From: Hydrogenedens sp964549105
Lineage (GTDB): Bacteria > Hydrogenedentota > Hydrogenedentia > Hydrogenedentales > Hydrogenedentaceae
NCBI GenBank assembly: GCA_964549105.1
Contig: CAZJTZ010000002.1
Location: 1-64,000 of the forward strand
Length of the DNA: 64,000 bases
Direction of reading: 5' to 3'
Below are positions 52,172 to 61,169 of the stretch, piece by piece; the stretch's first letter is position 1, and each line of letters opens with the position of its first letter. A program made the position numbers and the translations under genes. The notes under the pieces were generated by a model that worked only from the letters and a program-made list of their open reading frames with translations, searched no databases and was not told the origin of the DNA.

Positions 52172-53962
52172 TTATTCCCAGTGAGGTTTTATACTTTCGC
52201 TGTAAGAGATGGGTCCTTCTGCATCCTGAGGTTTGATTTCAATATCCATGTTGCCCAATAGAGTCCCTTCTGCAAGGTATAAATCTGTAACCGCTTTTTC
52301 ATAAGAAATCTGTGCTTGTAGTTCCATTGTTTTTGCCATGGTATAATCTGTTTGCACCTGTAATACACGCCAACTGGTACTTACACCTAATTTAAGCCGT
52401 TTCTCTTCTGCAATCACATTTGCCTCTTGTAATTTTCGTGCTTGCCGATTACTTTCGACTAAGATTCGGTTCGTTTCTACATTCCGTACAGCAAGATGAA
52501 CTCCCATCATAACCGTTTGTTCAATCTTCTTTTTCTGTTCTTCCATCTCTCGTTGGGTGAGTCGTGCCCTCTGGAAAGCACCTCTACCCGCGCGATTTCC
52601 AATGGGAACAGTCGCCTTTATGCCGTAAGTATAATAGGTTTCATCATCATCACGAATTCCATAAAACATTTTCGATGCGGAACGGTCTCTACCTCCCTGT
52701 CCATAACTTCCAACAATATCCAATTGAGGCAGCATCTCATTCCTTGCTTGCATGACTTGTAAATCTGCAATATCTATTTGCAAGGCAGCCATAGCAATTT
52801 CAGGGCGGTTTTTTAAGGCTTTTTCAACAGATTCTTCAACATTGGGAGCAAGTTTGGATACATCAAAACTTTCATTTTCAAAACTATGCGGTCTGTCCAT
52901 CGGAACAATAAGAACTTTAGAAAATAGATTATCCTCCCTCATCAAAAGTAAGTTTTTCAATATATCCGAGGCACTTTCCAATTGTGCTTGAGCAGCCACC
53001 AATTCGCTTTGTCTTGTTGCAACCCCTGCTTTTGCCTGTAACACCTCTATATCCGCAGCAGTACCAATTTCTCTGCGTTTTTCACTTATGGATAAGAGTC
53101 GTTCCGCATTGGCTAATGATTCTTCCCGAACTTTGACATTTTCCATTGCACCCACTAAATCCCAGTATGCTTTGATAACATCGGCAACGGTATTCATCAC
53201 GGTCATTGTTAATCGGGCTTCTCCAGCCTTTTCCGATTTGTTTGCCATCTCAATATTTACAGTATTTACCTTAATACCGAAGCCTTTAAGTAAAGGCTGG
53301 GTTAGTGTAAACAACAATTGTCCAGCATAGTCTTTCGCAAAATTTGAAAAAGAGGTTTCTTCGATACTGGTGTTAAATGTGATGGCATATTGTGTGCCCA
53401 ATTTAAGTTTTCCCCCTACACTTGTATCAATTAGAGTCTGGTGGGTTTCAACGCTATTGATTCTAGCGTAAGCCTGAATTTCCTGGCTGGCAATGATAGA
53501 TGCGTAATTGTATTGAGCCGAGGTTTGCCAGAAGGGGTCAAACATTCCGTGTGCAGTTAATTGGTCTGCCTGAGACTTTTTGGGTTCTAATCCACTTATG
53601 ACAATGTCTGGGTTCTGGGTCAATGCGGTTTCTACACATTCTTTGAGAGACATTCTTAAAACAGCGTTGGGGCCACGACGCTCTTCCGTTGCTTTGCGTA
53701 AGGCTTCCAGGTCAATCAAGTCAACAGAGATTTCCTTTTGCAGATTTAATTCTTCGCCTTCTTTTACCCCATTTGTAGACCCCGTTAATTCTTTCGGTAC
53801 ATTTAAAGCATTTTGCTCTGAAATAGGTGGAGGAGAAGTTGGAACTATTGTTTGTTCTGAATTTTGTGAATATGCAAAAGATAAAGGAAATAAAAGTGTG
53901 AAGATTGGAATAAAAACATATTTTTTTGCATAATGATACATTCTGTTTTTATTTATAGTCAT
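52172..53962 (-). CDS. TolC-family outer-membrane channel protein
   Basis: 596 aa. Signal peptide (residues ~1-32), a ~70-residue low-complexity linker (EQTIVPTSPPPISEQNALNV), then two OEP repeats: LRMSLKECVETALTQNPDIV starts the first and KALKNRPEIAMAALQIDIAD the second. Each has long alpha-helical stretches that form the periplasmic tunnel. TolC proteins export drugs, proteins or polysaccharide with an inner-membrane pump and adaptor. No HlyD, RND or ABC partner is adjacent, so the substrate is open. It indicates a diderm envelope. ATG 53962 is preceded by AAGGGAAAG. Confidence 0.88.
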   Translation of the reverse strand: MTINKNRMYHYAKKYVFIPIFTLLFPLSFAYSQNSEQTIVPTSPPPISEQNALNVPKELTGSTNGVKEGEELNLQKEISVDLIDLEALRKATEERRGPNAVLRMSLKECVETALTQNPDIVISGLEPKKSQADQLTAHGMFDPFWQTSAQYNYASIIASQEIQAYARINSVETHQTLIDTSVGGKLKLGTQYAITFNTSIEETSFSNFAKDYAGQLLFTLTQPLLKGFGIKVNTVNIEMANKSEKAGEARLTMTVMNTVADVIKAYWDLVGAMENVKVREESLANAERLLSISEKRREIGTAADIEVLQAKAGVATRQSELVAAQAQLESASDILKNLLLMREDNLFSKVLIVPMDRPHSFENESFDVSKLAPNVEESVEKALKNRPEIAMAALQIDIADLQVMQARNEMLPQLDIVGSYGQGGRDRSASKMFYGIRDDDETYYTYGIKATVPIGNRAGRGAFQRARLTQREMEEQKKKIEQTVMMGVHLAVRNVETNRILVESNRQARKLQEANVIAEEKRLKLGVSTSWRVLQVQTDYTMAKTMELQAQISYEKAVTDLYLAEGTLLGNMDIEIKPQDAEGPISYSESIKPHWE

Positions 53963-54198
53963 ATAAAACTTTCCCTTGCGTCTGTTATAAATTAATTATA
54001 GATATTTGACCTATTGTAAATAAAAAATGTGCTAAAATAAAGTTGTTACATTTTATATCTCAGTTTAATACAAAAGAGTACCGCTTTCAAAACTATGAGT
54101 TTATGTACTATCGTGTATGACTAAGATAAAATCAATCGCCTTTTTCATTACAAAAATTACATATCAAGATAGAAAGGCCAATTAAAAATTAACTCTAT

Positions 54199-55263
54199 AT
54201 GAAGATAGATAATCCATTTCAAAAGCTTTTAATTCTATGGGGTATAATAATTTTTAGTTTTTTAGTTTTTCTGGGTGCCCATGCCTATATCTCAAACTAC
54301 CAAAATTTTATTAAACCAGAGAATTATGTAATTAGGGCAAAATATTACTTAGAGCAGGGAGATATGAATACGGCTCTTCGTGAGATAGAGCAGGGTATAG
54401 ATATTTTTAGACCTGCAAGTGCTGAATCGTTATCCCTATTGAAAAAAATGAAAGAAGGTAAAGCAGAAAGAAGTTATTTAGAAGAATTAGGGAAAAAGTA
54501 TCAAGTAGCCAATATCCTTGAACAATGTTATGATTCTACGGGAAATCAAGTCATATTTGATAAACAAATTTTAAGTAATAGATTTTTCTTTTCCCCACTA
54601 TCGAAGAATGCCAGGATAAAAATCCGTGCTTTCTGGAAATTGTTAGTAAAAAACACATGGAAGTGTATGCAAGAGTATGAATTAACGGAAGAGCAAATTA
54701 TGAATTTCTGTTACTATGCGGGTGGAGTTTTTGCAACTAATTCAGCAGTAGGAGATACAGGATTTTTTATAGACGATGACTTATTCGTGGTTAGTGAAGG
54801 AGCAGGAAAGGGGAATGGTGCTCAAATCTGGTTTCAAGACAGAAATTATGGAGGGAATCGTCGGGGTCTTTATGCTCTTATCCTTACCCCTTCGCCATGC
54901 AAGGTATATCGTTCAGACCGATTTGATATATGGGAGAGTCATGAAGCCGCAGTAAGGATGGAACATTTTTTAGAGGAAATTCCAGCAAACCATATAGGGG
55001 TGTTTGCTGTGGCAGATGAAGCATCAGAAAATATGACTGAACAGTTAGAACAAATGCTAATTTCGTTTGGCTTTTCAAAGAAGACTTATGTTCAGAGGGA
55101 ATTAAAACTATTTGGTTTTGGATATGCCTTTGCGGGTATTGGTGTAAAAGGTGCAAAAGAAGGGACAGCCCTTCAAAACTGGGCAAAATATGAACCCTCA
55201 CAAAAGGAAATCCCTGTAGCAATATGTGGCATTTTGAAAAGAGAGGGGGAGGAAAAGCGATGA
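54199..55263 (+). CDS. Membrane-anchored ILEI/FAM3-like domain protein
   Basis: 354 aa. One N-terminal membrane helix (residues ~10-31), a TPR-like stretch (YLEQGDMNTALREIEQGIDI, ~51-70) and a middle part of unknown fold. The C-terminal ~150 residues match the ILEI/FAM3 (PANDER-like) domain: RRGLYALILTPSPCKVYRSD, then DIWESHEAAVRMEHFLEEIP, HIGVFAVADEASENMTEQLE, and a GYAFAGIGVKGAKEGTALQN ending. FAM3-type domains occur in animal cytokine-like proteins and the POMGnT1 stem, where they bind sugars. Its stop overlaps the start of the WecA-type gene (ATGA), so it is coupled to glycan synthesis and may bind or guide a glycan intermediate. Confidence 0.75.
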   Translation: MKIDNPFQKLLILWGIIIFSFLVFLGAHAYISNYQNFIKPENYVIRAKYYLEQGDMNTALREIEQGIDIFRPASAESLSLLKKMKEGKAERSYLEELGKKYQVANILEQCYDSTGNQVIFDKQILSNRFFFSPLSKNARIKIRAFWKLLVKNTWKCMQEYELTEEQIMNFCYYAGGVFATNSAVGDTGFFIDDDLFVVSEGAGKGNGAQIWFQDRNYGGNRRGLYALILTPSPCKVYRSDRFDIWESHEAAVRMEHFLEEIPANHIGVFAVADEASENMTEQLEQMLISFGFSKKTYVQRELKLFGFGYAFAGIGVKGAKEGTALQNWAKYEPSQKEIPVAICGILKREGEEKR

Positions 55264-56354
55264 AATTACAAGGATGGTCTTATGTAGCAATTTTAGGTGT
55301 ATCCTTTTTTACAACATTAATCCTTGTTCCTGTGTTTCGCTGGCTTGCTCTTAAATTGGGTGTTGTAGATATGCCCGACCAGAAGCGAAAAGTGCATAAG
55401 AAACCTATCCCCTATCTGGGAGGCATGGCTTTTTACATCGCTTTTTTAGTGGCTTGTTGTTTTATTGAATGGATGTATCCGCAGATGTTTGATGAAAAGT
55501 TGACCATTATTGCAATTGCAGGGACGCTTATTGTGTTAATGGGTCTTTTAGATGATTTAATCTCTATTCCTGCAAGCAGGAAACTTATTTTTGAATTACT
55601 TTTAGGAATTATCCTGTTTTTCTGGGGATTTAAGACAACAACTCTTGCACACCCATTAGGCGGTGTATGGAATATAGGTTGGCTCGCCTTATTCGTAACC
55701 CCCTTGTGGATTGCGGGTGTGATGAATGCAATTAATTTTTCTGATGGACTGGATGGACTTGCAGCAGGCCAGGTGGCTATATGTTCTGCAACCATTTTTG
55801 CAATTGCGTATTATAACGGACAGGTGTTCAGTTGTTTGGTTATGAGCATATTGATAGGTTGCACCCTTGCCTTTTTGATTTACAATTCACACCCTGCTTC
55901 CGTATTTATGGGTGATACGGGTGCTCTCTTTTTAGGCTTTGTGTTGGGCTGTGCTACCCTGGTTGAACGGAAAAAAGGCGTTACTATTGTGGCTTTGACC
56001 GTGCCGATGGTGGTGCTTGCCGTTCCATTCTTAGATACCGTATTGAGTTTCCTTCGCAGGATGCAGAGGGCAAGGAAAGGCGGTTTTTTTATGCCCGACC
56101 GAGACCACCTACACCACCGACTATTAAAATTAGGTCTATCACAACGGCAGGTCGTTTTTTCACTGTATTATTTCTCAATATGTATGGGTTTCCTTGCTTT
56201 CATTACTTCCCTTATTCCTTCTCTATATACTTTTTTAGTCCTTATTCTTGTTTGTATGCTAATCGGGATGGGCGTGATTATCCTTCATTTTCTCGAAAGC
56301 ATACTGGAGAACAGGGAAGAAAAACAGAAAACCGGAAACACGATTTCAAGTTAG
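55260..56354 (+). CDS. WecA/MraY-type undecaprenyl-phosphate sugar-1-phosphate transferase
   Basis: 364 aa integral membrane enzyme with about 10-11 helices. It transfers a sugar-1-phosphate (typically GlcNAc-1-P) from a UDP-sugar to undecaprenyl phosphate, starting O-antigen, teichoic-type or exopolysaccharide synthesis. Motifs are MPDQKRKVHKKPIPYLGGMA, LMGLLDDLISIPASRK (Asp pair), NAINFSDGLDGLAAG, MGDTGALFLGF and the cytoplasmic RDHLHHRLLKLGLS His-rich loop. WecA-like rather than MraY because of the MPDQKRKVH start and HHRL loop. The start codon overlaps the preceding gene's stop. A hairpin terminator follows. Confidence 0.93.
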   Translation: MKLQGWSYVAILGVSFFTTLILVPVFRWLALKLGVVDMPDQKRKVHKKPIPYLGGMAFYIAFLVACCFIEWMYPQMFDEKLTIIAIAGTLIVLMGLLDDLISIPASRKLIFELLLGIILFFWGFKTTTLAHPLGGVWNIGWLALFVTPLWIAGVMNAINFSDGLDGLAAGQVAICSATIFAIAYYNGQVFSCLVMSILIGCTLAFLIYNSHPASVFMGDTGALFLGFVLGCATLVERKKGVTIVALTVPMVVLAVPFLDTVLSFLRRMQRARKGGFFMPDRDHLHHRLLKLGLSQRQVVFSLYYFSICMGFLAFITSLIPSLYTFLVLILVCMLIGMGVIILHFLESILENREEKQKTGNTISS

Positions 56355-56363
56355 TCCTTTATA

Positions 56364-56395
56364 AAACCTGCCTATATCAGGTTTATACTTTTTAG
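56364..56395. terminator. Bidirectional hairpin between convergent genes
   Basis: AAACCTG (56364-56370), a 7-nt loop, CAGGTTT (56378-56384), followed by ATACTTTTTAG on the plus strand. It overlaps the last codons of the convergent aldolase gene. Confidence 0.6.
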
Positions 56396-57268
56396 CGTCT
56401 TCTCTAACTGTACAATTTCTTGCTTTGTAGGTTCACGATGAGGGGGTCGCACAAAGCCTGCGTCAACACCTCTCAATTTCAGTGCTTGCTTGAAAATACC
56501 CATATTCTTGCCGTATTGCAAAATCTGGCATAATCTGGTCAACTGTGTTTGATAAATCCATGCTTCGGGCAGTTTCCGTTTCATTACATTATTATAAACG
56601 CCGAGATAAATCTCAGGTGCAACATTGGAAGTGCCAGAAACGGCTCCCTGGACCCCTGCCAGGAATGCTTGATATCCATATTCATCCACACCATTAATAA
56701 TAGCAAAGGAAGAGGGCTTTTGAAGCAACAATTCAGACAAATTTACCATATTTCCTGTGCTGTCCTTAATGCCTACGATATTCTTATGTTTCTGGGCTAA
56801 CTTGATTATTAATGCGTTGGACAAAAAATTTCTTGCACAACCCGGAATATTGTAGAGAAGAATAGGGAAGTTCGGAAATTCCGAGGCAATAGTGGAATAA
56901 TAACGGAAAAGGGCTTCATCGTCATAATAATAATATCCCGGTGCAACAATACCTGCTGCACAGGCGCCCTTTTCTATAGCGTGGGAGGTAAGTTCAAGCG
57001 TAGAACGCAAATTAAATGTTCCTGTTTGAGCGATTACCATCACCTTCTTGTTTACCGTTTTTAAGACACTTTCCAATAATTCTTTTCTTTCCTCATCGGA
57101 CATGACCATCCCTTCACCTGTAGTCCCGCCGACAAATAGGCCATGAACCCCCTTATCTCCTAAAAACTTGATTAAATTTGCAAGTTTAGAATGGTCAATT
57201 TCTTTACCACCTTTGGTAAATGGAGTTAGATTAGCACAAATAATTCCGCGTATGTTTTCCTGGTTCAT
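56372..57268 (-). CDS. DapA/NanA-family (N-acetylneuraminate lyase/dihydrodipicolinate synthase) aldolase
   Basis: 298 aa TIM-barrel class I aldolase. GGTTGEGMVMSDEER (GTTGEG phosphate/carboxylate motif), the catalytic Tyr in LLYNIPGCARN and the Schiff-base Lys in VGIKDSTGNM are all present. The family includes 4-hydroxy-tetrahydrodipicolinate synthase, sialic-acid lyase and 2-keto-3-deoxy sugar-acid aldolases. GTTGEG is shared by these, and I see no residue that decides. The GCARN stretch where DapA often has (G/S)RT suggests a non-DapA substrate. It is a single gene. Confidence 0.82.
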   Translation of the reverse strand: MNQENIRGIICANLTPFTKGGKEIDHSKLANLIKFLGDKGVHGLFVGGTTGEGMVMSDEERKELLESVLKTVNKKVMVIAQTGTFNLRSTLELTSHAIEKGACAAGIVAPGYYYYDDEALFRYYSTIASEFPNFPILLYNIPGCARNFLSNALIIKLAQKHKNIVGIKDSTGNMVNLSELLLQKPSSFAIINGVDEYGYQAFLAGVQGAVSGTSNVAPEIYLGVYNNVMKRKLPEAWIYQTQLTRLCQILQYGKNMGIFKQALKLRGVDAGFVRPPHREPTKQEIVQLEKTLKSINLI

Positions 57269-57892
57269 TGCTTTTTCCTTTAACTTTTTAATTTGTTATA
57301 AGTTTAGAGGACACCTGTAAGGAATCCACATTATTTTATTTTCATTACGATTTAAGTGCAATGAAAAAATAAGTGACTGCATAAATATTTTCAGAACACC
57401 TGATTTGATATATCAGTAAAAAACAGATACAAACAAAGAGCATGAAATTGTATATGTATATATCAAATCTACAATAAAACGATATAAAAATTTTTTCATA
57501 TTATACTCAAAATAGAACTAAATTTTCCTTTAAGAGAATCAAGAGCAGTTATATATCCACACTTCTTTCTACTAAAATTCAGAAAGAGGTCTATAATTTA
57601 TGTTATAGATAGAAAGAATATTATTGAAAAACCTTGATTAACATGAGAGTTTCAAATAGATTCTTTTATAACCGTGTTCTCAACCCGATTGTGTATTTTA
57701 TAACTGGGCATCAATTTGAGAAGTTGTTAAGGAGTGTAAAGAAACTATGAAGACAGCGTTGATTAAAGTAAGAAAAGATTTCGAGCGAAGCGAGAAATCT
57801 TTCCTTAATCTTTTAGCAGATGGGAGTGTCTCATTCCCCAAAAACGACCATAAATAGGTATAATATAATTAAGGTCGAAATTATAGATAATT
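57269..57892. other. Intergenic region with REP-like unit
   Basis: About 620 bp, AT-rich. A REP-like unit lies at 57777-57809 and TATAAT at 57859-57864 is a possible -10 box for the next gene. Nothing else was recognised. Confidence 0.5.
57777..57809 (+). repeat. REP-like interspersed unit, copy 2
   Basis: GATTTCGAGCGAAGCGAGAA plus flank, inverse of 10739-10775. Confidence 0.75.
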
Positions 57893-58945
57893 ATGGTTGA
57901 GAGAAAATATATGGCTTCGTATTCAGTGGATTTAACACGCGTGAACTCGCCGGGCACAGTTCGGCTTGAATTGAAAGGTTCTATCTTGATAATTCATAAG
58001 AATAATTGGGTATCAAGATATTCCCTCTATGTGCCTGTAGAGGCTATTGATGTTGAGGAAGGGAAAAAGCGTAATTATAGAAAATTATGGGAAGGAATTA
58101 TTGGGCTGATGTTATCCTTCCTTTTGTGTCTGCCTTTGAGTTTGTGGTTCATTTATAAGCCCCTTTTTGTAGTTTATGATTTTATCTGGATGTTGCCGTT
58201 AATGGTTTTGTTCCTATTTTCGCTAATCGTTGGAATTCGTGGGATTTTTCAGTTTCTTAAATTGAACCCTATGGTAGATATTATCCTGCAATATCGGGGA
58301 CGGCCCATGAAATTCTCCCTCTGGGTGAAGCCCGAGGTAAAAATGGCGGTAAAAAATTTAGTTGCTCGAATATATGAGTTAAAAAAGATATTAGATTCAG
58401 AAGGATACATCCCCTTAAAGGTATGCCCGTTATGGTTTCATTCAAATCCCTATCGTAAGGCACTGATTATTGGATTAGCCGTTAGTTTCGTTCTCTTCTG
58501 CTTAATATCTTTGTGCCTCGTGTTCCAATGGACGGGTATGTATAGATACAGGATAGAGTGGTTATATCTTGTGATTCCCTTCCCACCTCTTCTCTCTGTT
58601 GCAAGTGAGTTTTTAAGGAGAACCTTTTCGTGGAGATTGCCCAAAGGTTTCAAAAAAGCAAGACGCGATTTTGAGAAGGAAAATTATTCATCTGCTATCC
58701 TTGAACTCCAACAATTGATAGAAGAGCAGCCTGATTTAGTTTTTGTCCGCTTTTTCTTAATCCAATTGTTGACAGAGCAAGGCGAATTTGACATGGCATT
58801 GAAGCAATGTGAGGAGTTCTATTTCCATGAACCTTCACTGGCTACGCAGTTAAAAACAACAATCTGGTGGATGAGATGTATCTGGGAACGAATGGAGAAA
58901 CCTATTCTTGATTCGCAAAATAACTCAGGGTCTGTAAAAGAGTAG
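57893..58945 (+). CDS. Four-helix membrane protein with C-terminal TPR-like segment, unknown
   Basis: 350 aa. A PH-like or beta-rich N-terminus (residues ~8-60, VDLTRVNSPGTVRLELKGSI) is followed by two helices at ~68-118, a cytoplasmic stretch (HSNPYRKAL before the next helix) and two more helices at ~180-230. The last ~100 residues (RRDFEKENYSSAILELQQLI, QGEFDMALKQCEEF) form two TPR-like helix pairs. No catalytic motif is visible. The start may be ATG 57893 or ATG 57911. It lies before the rfbDB pair but is separated by ~110 bp, and a shared role is not proven. Confidence 0.65.
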   Translation: MVERKYMASYSVDLTRVNSPGTVRLELKGSILIIHKNNWVSRYSLYVPVEAIDVEEGKKRNYRKLWEGIIGLMLSFLLCLPLSLWFIYKPLFVVYDFIWMLPLMVLFLFSLIVGIRGIFQFLKLNPMVDIILQYRGRPMKFSLWVKPEVKMAVKNLVARIYELKKILDSEGYIPLKVCPLWFHSNPYRKALIIGLAVSFVLFCLISLCLVFQWTGMYRYRIEWLYLVIPFPPLLSVASEFLRRTFSWRLPKGFKKARRDFEKENYSSAILELQQLIEEQPDLVFVRFFLIQLLTEQGEFDMALKQCEEFYFHEPSLATQLKTTIWWMRCIWERMEKPILDSQNNSGSVKE

Positions 58946-59055
58946 GTTAAATAAATTTAACTATCTCTATTCTAAATGCCCTATTTTCTAAAAGGGTAAT
59001 TTTTTGATAAAATTTACTGAAATTAACTTATCATTATATTTTCAGGGAAACTAAA

Positions 59056-59907
59056 ATGCAGAAAGTCGTTATCTTTGGTTGTAAGGGACAGTTGGGAAAA
59101 GACCTGGTGAAGATGTTTCAATCGGAATATGAGGTAGCAGGTTATGATTTGCCTGAACTGAATATTACTAATCCAACAGAAGTTTATAGATTGTTGGACG
59201 AACCAACACCGGATTTGGTAATAAATGCCGCTGCATATACAAATGTGGATTTAGCCGAGAAAGAGGTGGACCATGCTTTTTTAGTGAACGAGATAGGTGC
59301 TCGTCTTGTTGCGGATTTGGCAAGTCAGTGGGGTGTTCCTGTGGTTTATTATAGCACGGACTATGTGTTTGATGGAATGCAACGAAAACCTTATCGCGAA
59401 GAAGATACTCCCAATCCTTTGTCCGTATATGGTCGTTCTAAATTGGCTGGAGAAAAAACGACAACGGAGTGTAATCCTGAACATTATATTCTGCGGACGG
59501 CATGGTTATATGGACCCGGCGGAAATAATTTTATAGAGAAGATAATACAACTTTCAAAAACTGCCGAAAAGTTAGAAGTTTCGGATGACGAAATAGGCTC
59601 TCCTACTCATACATGGGACCTGGCTCAGATGACAATGAAGATAACTAAAACTGGACAATATGGTTTGTATCATGCCACAAATTCAGGGGAATGTTCTCGT
59701 TATCAGTGGATAAAAGAATGTTTTGAATTATTGAAAATATCAACTCCGATATCTCCGTGTTCGCGGACAAAATTTGTCCTTCCTGCACAGAGACCGGCGT
59801 ATTCTGCTATGGATAATCGGAAACTTGCCGCTGTAATTGGTTGGAAAATCCCGTCATGGCAGGACGCAGTTAGAATCTATATGGACAGAAGAAAAGGATG
59901 TAATTGA
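59056..59907 (+). CDS. rfbD: dTDP-4-dehydrorhamnose reductase
   Basis: 283 aa SDR-extended enzyme that makes dTDP-L-rhamnose. It shows GCKGQLGKDL at the N-terminus (NADPH loop), NAAAYTNVDLAEKE, the substrate motif YYSTDYVFDG with catalytic Tyr-x3-Lys in YGRSKLAGE, RTAWLYGPGGNNF, and the C-terminal RPAYSAMDNRKL. Its stop overlaps the start of rfbB (TGATG). rfbA and rfbC are not in the window. The pair supports a rhamnose-containing cell-surface glycan, in line with the WecA-type gene nearby. Confidence 0.93.
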   Translation: MQKVVIFGCKGQLGKDLVKMFQSEYEVAGYDLPELNITNPTEVYRLLDEPTPDLVINAAAYTNVDLAEKEVDHAFLVNEIGARLVADLASQWGVPVVYYSTDYVFDGMQRKPYREEDTPNPLSVYGRSKLAGEKTTTECNPEHYILRTAWLYGPGGNNFIEKIIQLSKTAEKLEVSDDEIGSPTHTWDLAQMTMKITKTGQYGLYHATNSGECSRYQWIKECFELLKISTPISPCSRTKFVLPAQRPAYSAMDNRKLAAVIGWKIPSWQDAVRIYMDRRKGCN

Positions 59908-60917
59908 TGAACAAAATTCTTGTAACAGGTGGTGCAGGTTTTATTGGTTCGGCATTTGTGCGAAATATGCTGGATGGGTATCCTGACCTTCATATTGTTA
60001 ATCTTGACAAACTGACTTATGCAGGAAACCTGGACAACTTAAAATCAGTAGATACACGACGCTATACTTTTGTTCACGGGGACATTGTAGATGCAGAAGT
60101 AGTAGAGCAAGCCATGAAGGGTTGTGATGCTGTTGTGAACTTTGCAGCAGAAACACATGTTGACCGTAGTTTGATGGGTGCAAAGGATTTTCTACGCACA
60201 AATGTAGAAGGGGTATATCAGATTCTACTAAGTGCACGGAATAATAATGTTCGTAGAGTTCTTTTGGTTTCGACAGATGAGGTGTATGGGAGTAGAGAGG
60301 TAGGGTCTGCCATAGAGGCAGATATTGTATGTCCACGCAATCCGTATAGTGCTTCCAAAGCCGCAGGAGAACTTTTGGGCAAGGCTTTTTATGAATCGTT
60401 TAAACTGCCTGTTCTGATTACGCGAGGGTGCAATACTTATGGTCCCTATCAATATCCTGAAAAGGTTTTGCCATTATTTATTACAAATGCTATTGAAAAC
60501 AAACCCTTACCGCTTTATAAAGGGGGGGAACATAATATTCGCGATTGGTTATATGTAGATGACCATTGCCGGGCAATTGATATCGTTTTGAGAAAAGGTA
60601 TACCCGGAGAAATTTATAATATTTCTGCGGGCTTTGAAAAAGAGAATATCGAAATTACACACAAAGTGCTGGAACTTACGGGTAAGGATGAGTCGCTTAT
60701 TCAATGGGTGCCTGACCGTCCCGGACATGACCGTAGGTATTCCATGAATTCTAATAAACTTCGTGCGTTAGGCTGGACTCCACAGGTTTCATGGGAAGAA
60801 GGTATTCAAAGAACCGTTGCATGGTATAAAGAAAATGAATGGTGGTGGCGTAGAATTAAGGAAGGCGAATTTAAGAAGTATTATGAAAATCAATATATAA
60901 AACGAGACAAAGTATAA
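59907..60917 (+). CDS. rfbB: dTDP-glucose 4,6-dehydratase
   Basis: 336 aa. Converts dTDP-glucose to dTDP-4-keto-6-deoxyglucose. Rossmann motif VTGGAGFIGSAFVRNML; NFAAETHVDRSLMGAKDFLR is the RfbB signature; catalytic SxxxYxxxK-type residues are in STDEVYG and YSASKAAGE; late motifs are RGCNTYGPYQYPEKVLPLFI and HNIRDWLYVDDHC. All are canonical. The ATG at 59907 shares a base with the rfbD stop. Confidence 0.96.
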   Translation: MNKILVTGGAGFIGSAFVRNMLDGYPDLHIVNLDKLTYAGNLDNLKSVDTRRYTFVHGDIVDAEVVEQAMKGCDAVVNFAAETHVDRSLMGAKDFLRTNVEGVYQILLSARNNNVRRVLLVSTDEVYGSREVGSAIEADIVCPRNPYSASKAAGELLGKAFYESFKLPVLITRGCNTYGPYQYPEKVLPLFITNAIENKPLPLYKGGEHNIRDWLYVDDHCRAIDIVLRKGIPGEIYNISAGFEKENIEITHKVLELTGKDESLIQWVPDRPGHDRRYSMNSNKLRALGWTPQVSWEEGIQRTVAWYKENEWWWRRIKEGEFKKYYENQYIKRDKV

Positions 60918-60934
60918 GATGAAGGAAGTTCAAT

Positions 60935-61144
60935 ATGTCGCAGGAATGTAAAAATCAAAAGCAAAATCAATCCTTTTGCAAATGTAGTTATCCTGGATGT
61001 CCAAGGCATGCTGTATGTTGTGAATGTATTCAGTATCATTTGAAAGCACGGGAATTGCCAGCCTGTTGTTTCCCACCGGAGATAGAAAGGACTTATGACC
61101 GTTCCTTTGAATCTTTTGCAAAGGCATGGAATTTAAATAAATAA
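60935..61144 (+). CDS. Small Cys-rich protein, DUF6485 type
   Basis: 69 aa. C-x-C-x4-C-x6-CCEC-x13-CC pattern (FCKCSYPGCPRHAVCCECIQ, then LPACCFPPEIERTYDRS). Matches the DUF6485 family as I recall it: a short metal-binding-looking peptide found in anaerobes. Probably binds zinc or an Fe-S cluster. It has a good ribosome-binding site (GAAGGAAG) 18 bp after rfbB, so it is likely in that operon. The role is unknown. Confidence 0.75.
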   Translation: MSQECKNQKQNQSFCKCSYPGCPRHAVCCECIQYHLKARELPACCFPPEIERTYDRSFESFAKAWNLNK

Positions 61145-61169
61145 ATTAACCTCTTTCGAGTGTATATTT

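Noticed and set aside
57269..57892. tRNA or small RNA gene
   Set aside because: No cloverleaf, GTTCRA-type T-loop or acceptor stem was found on either strand.
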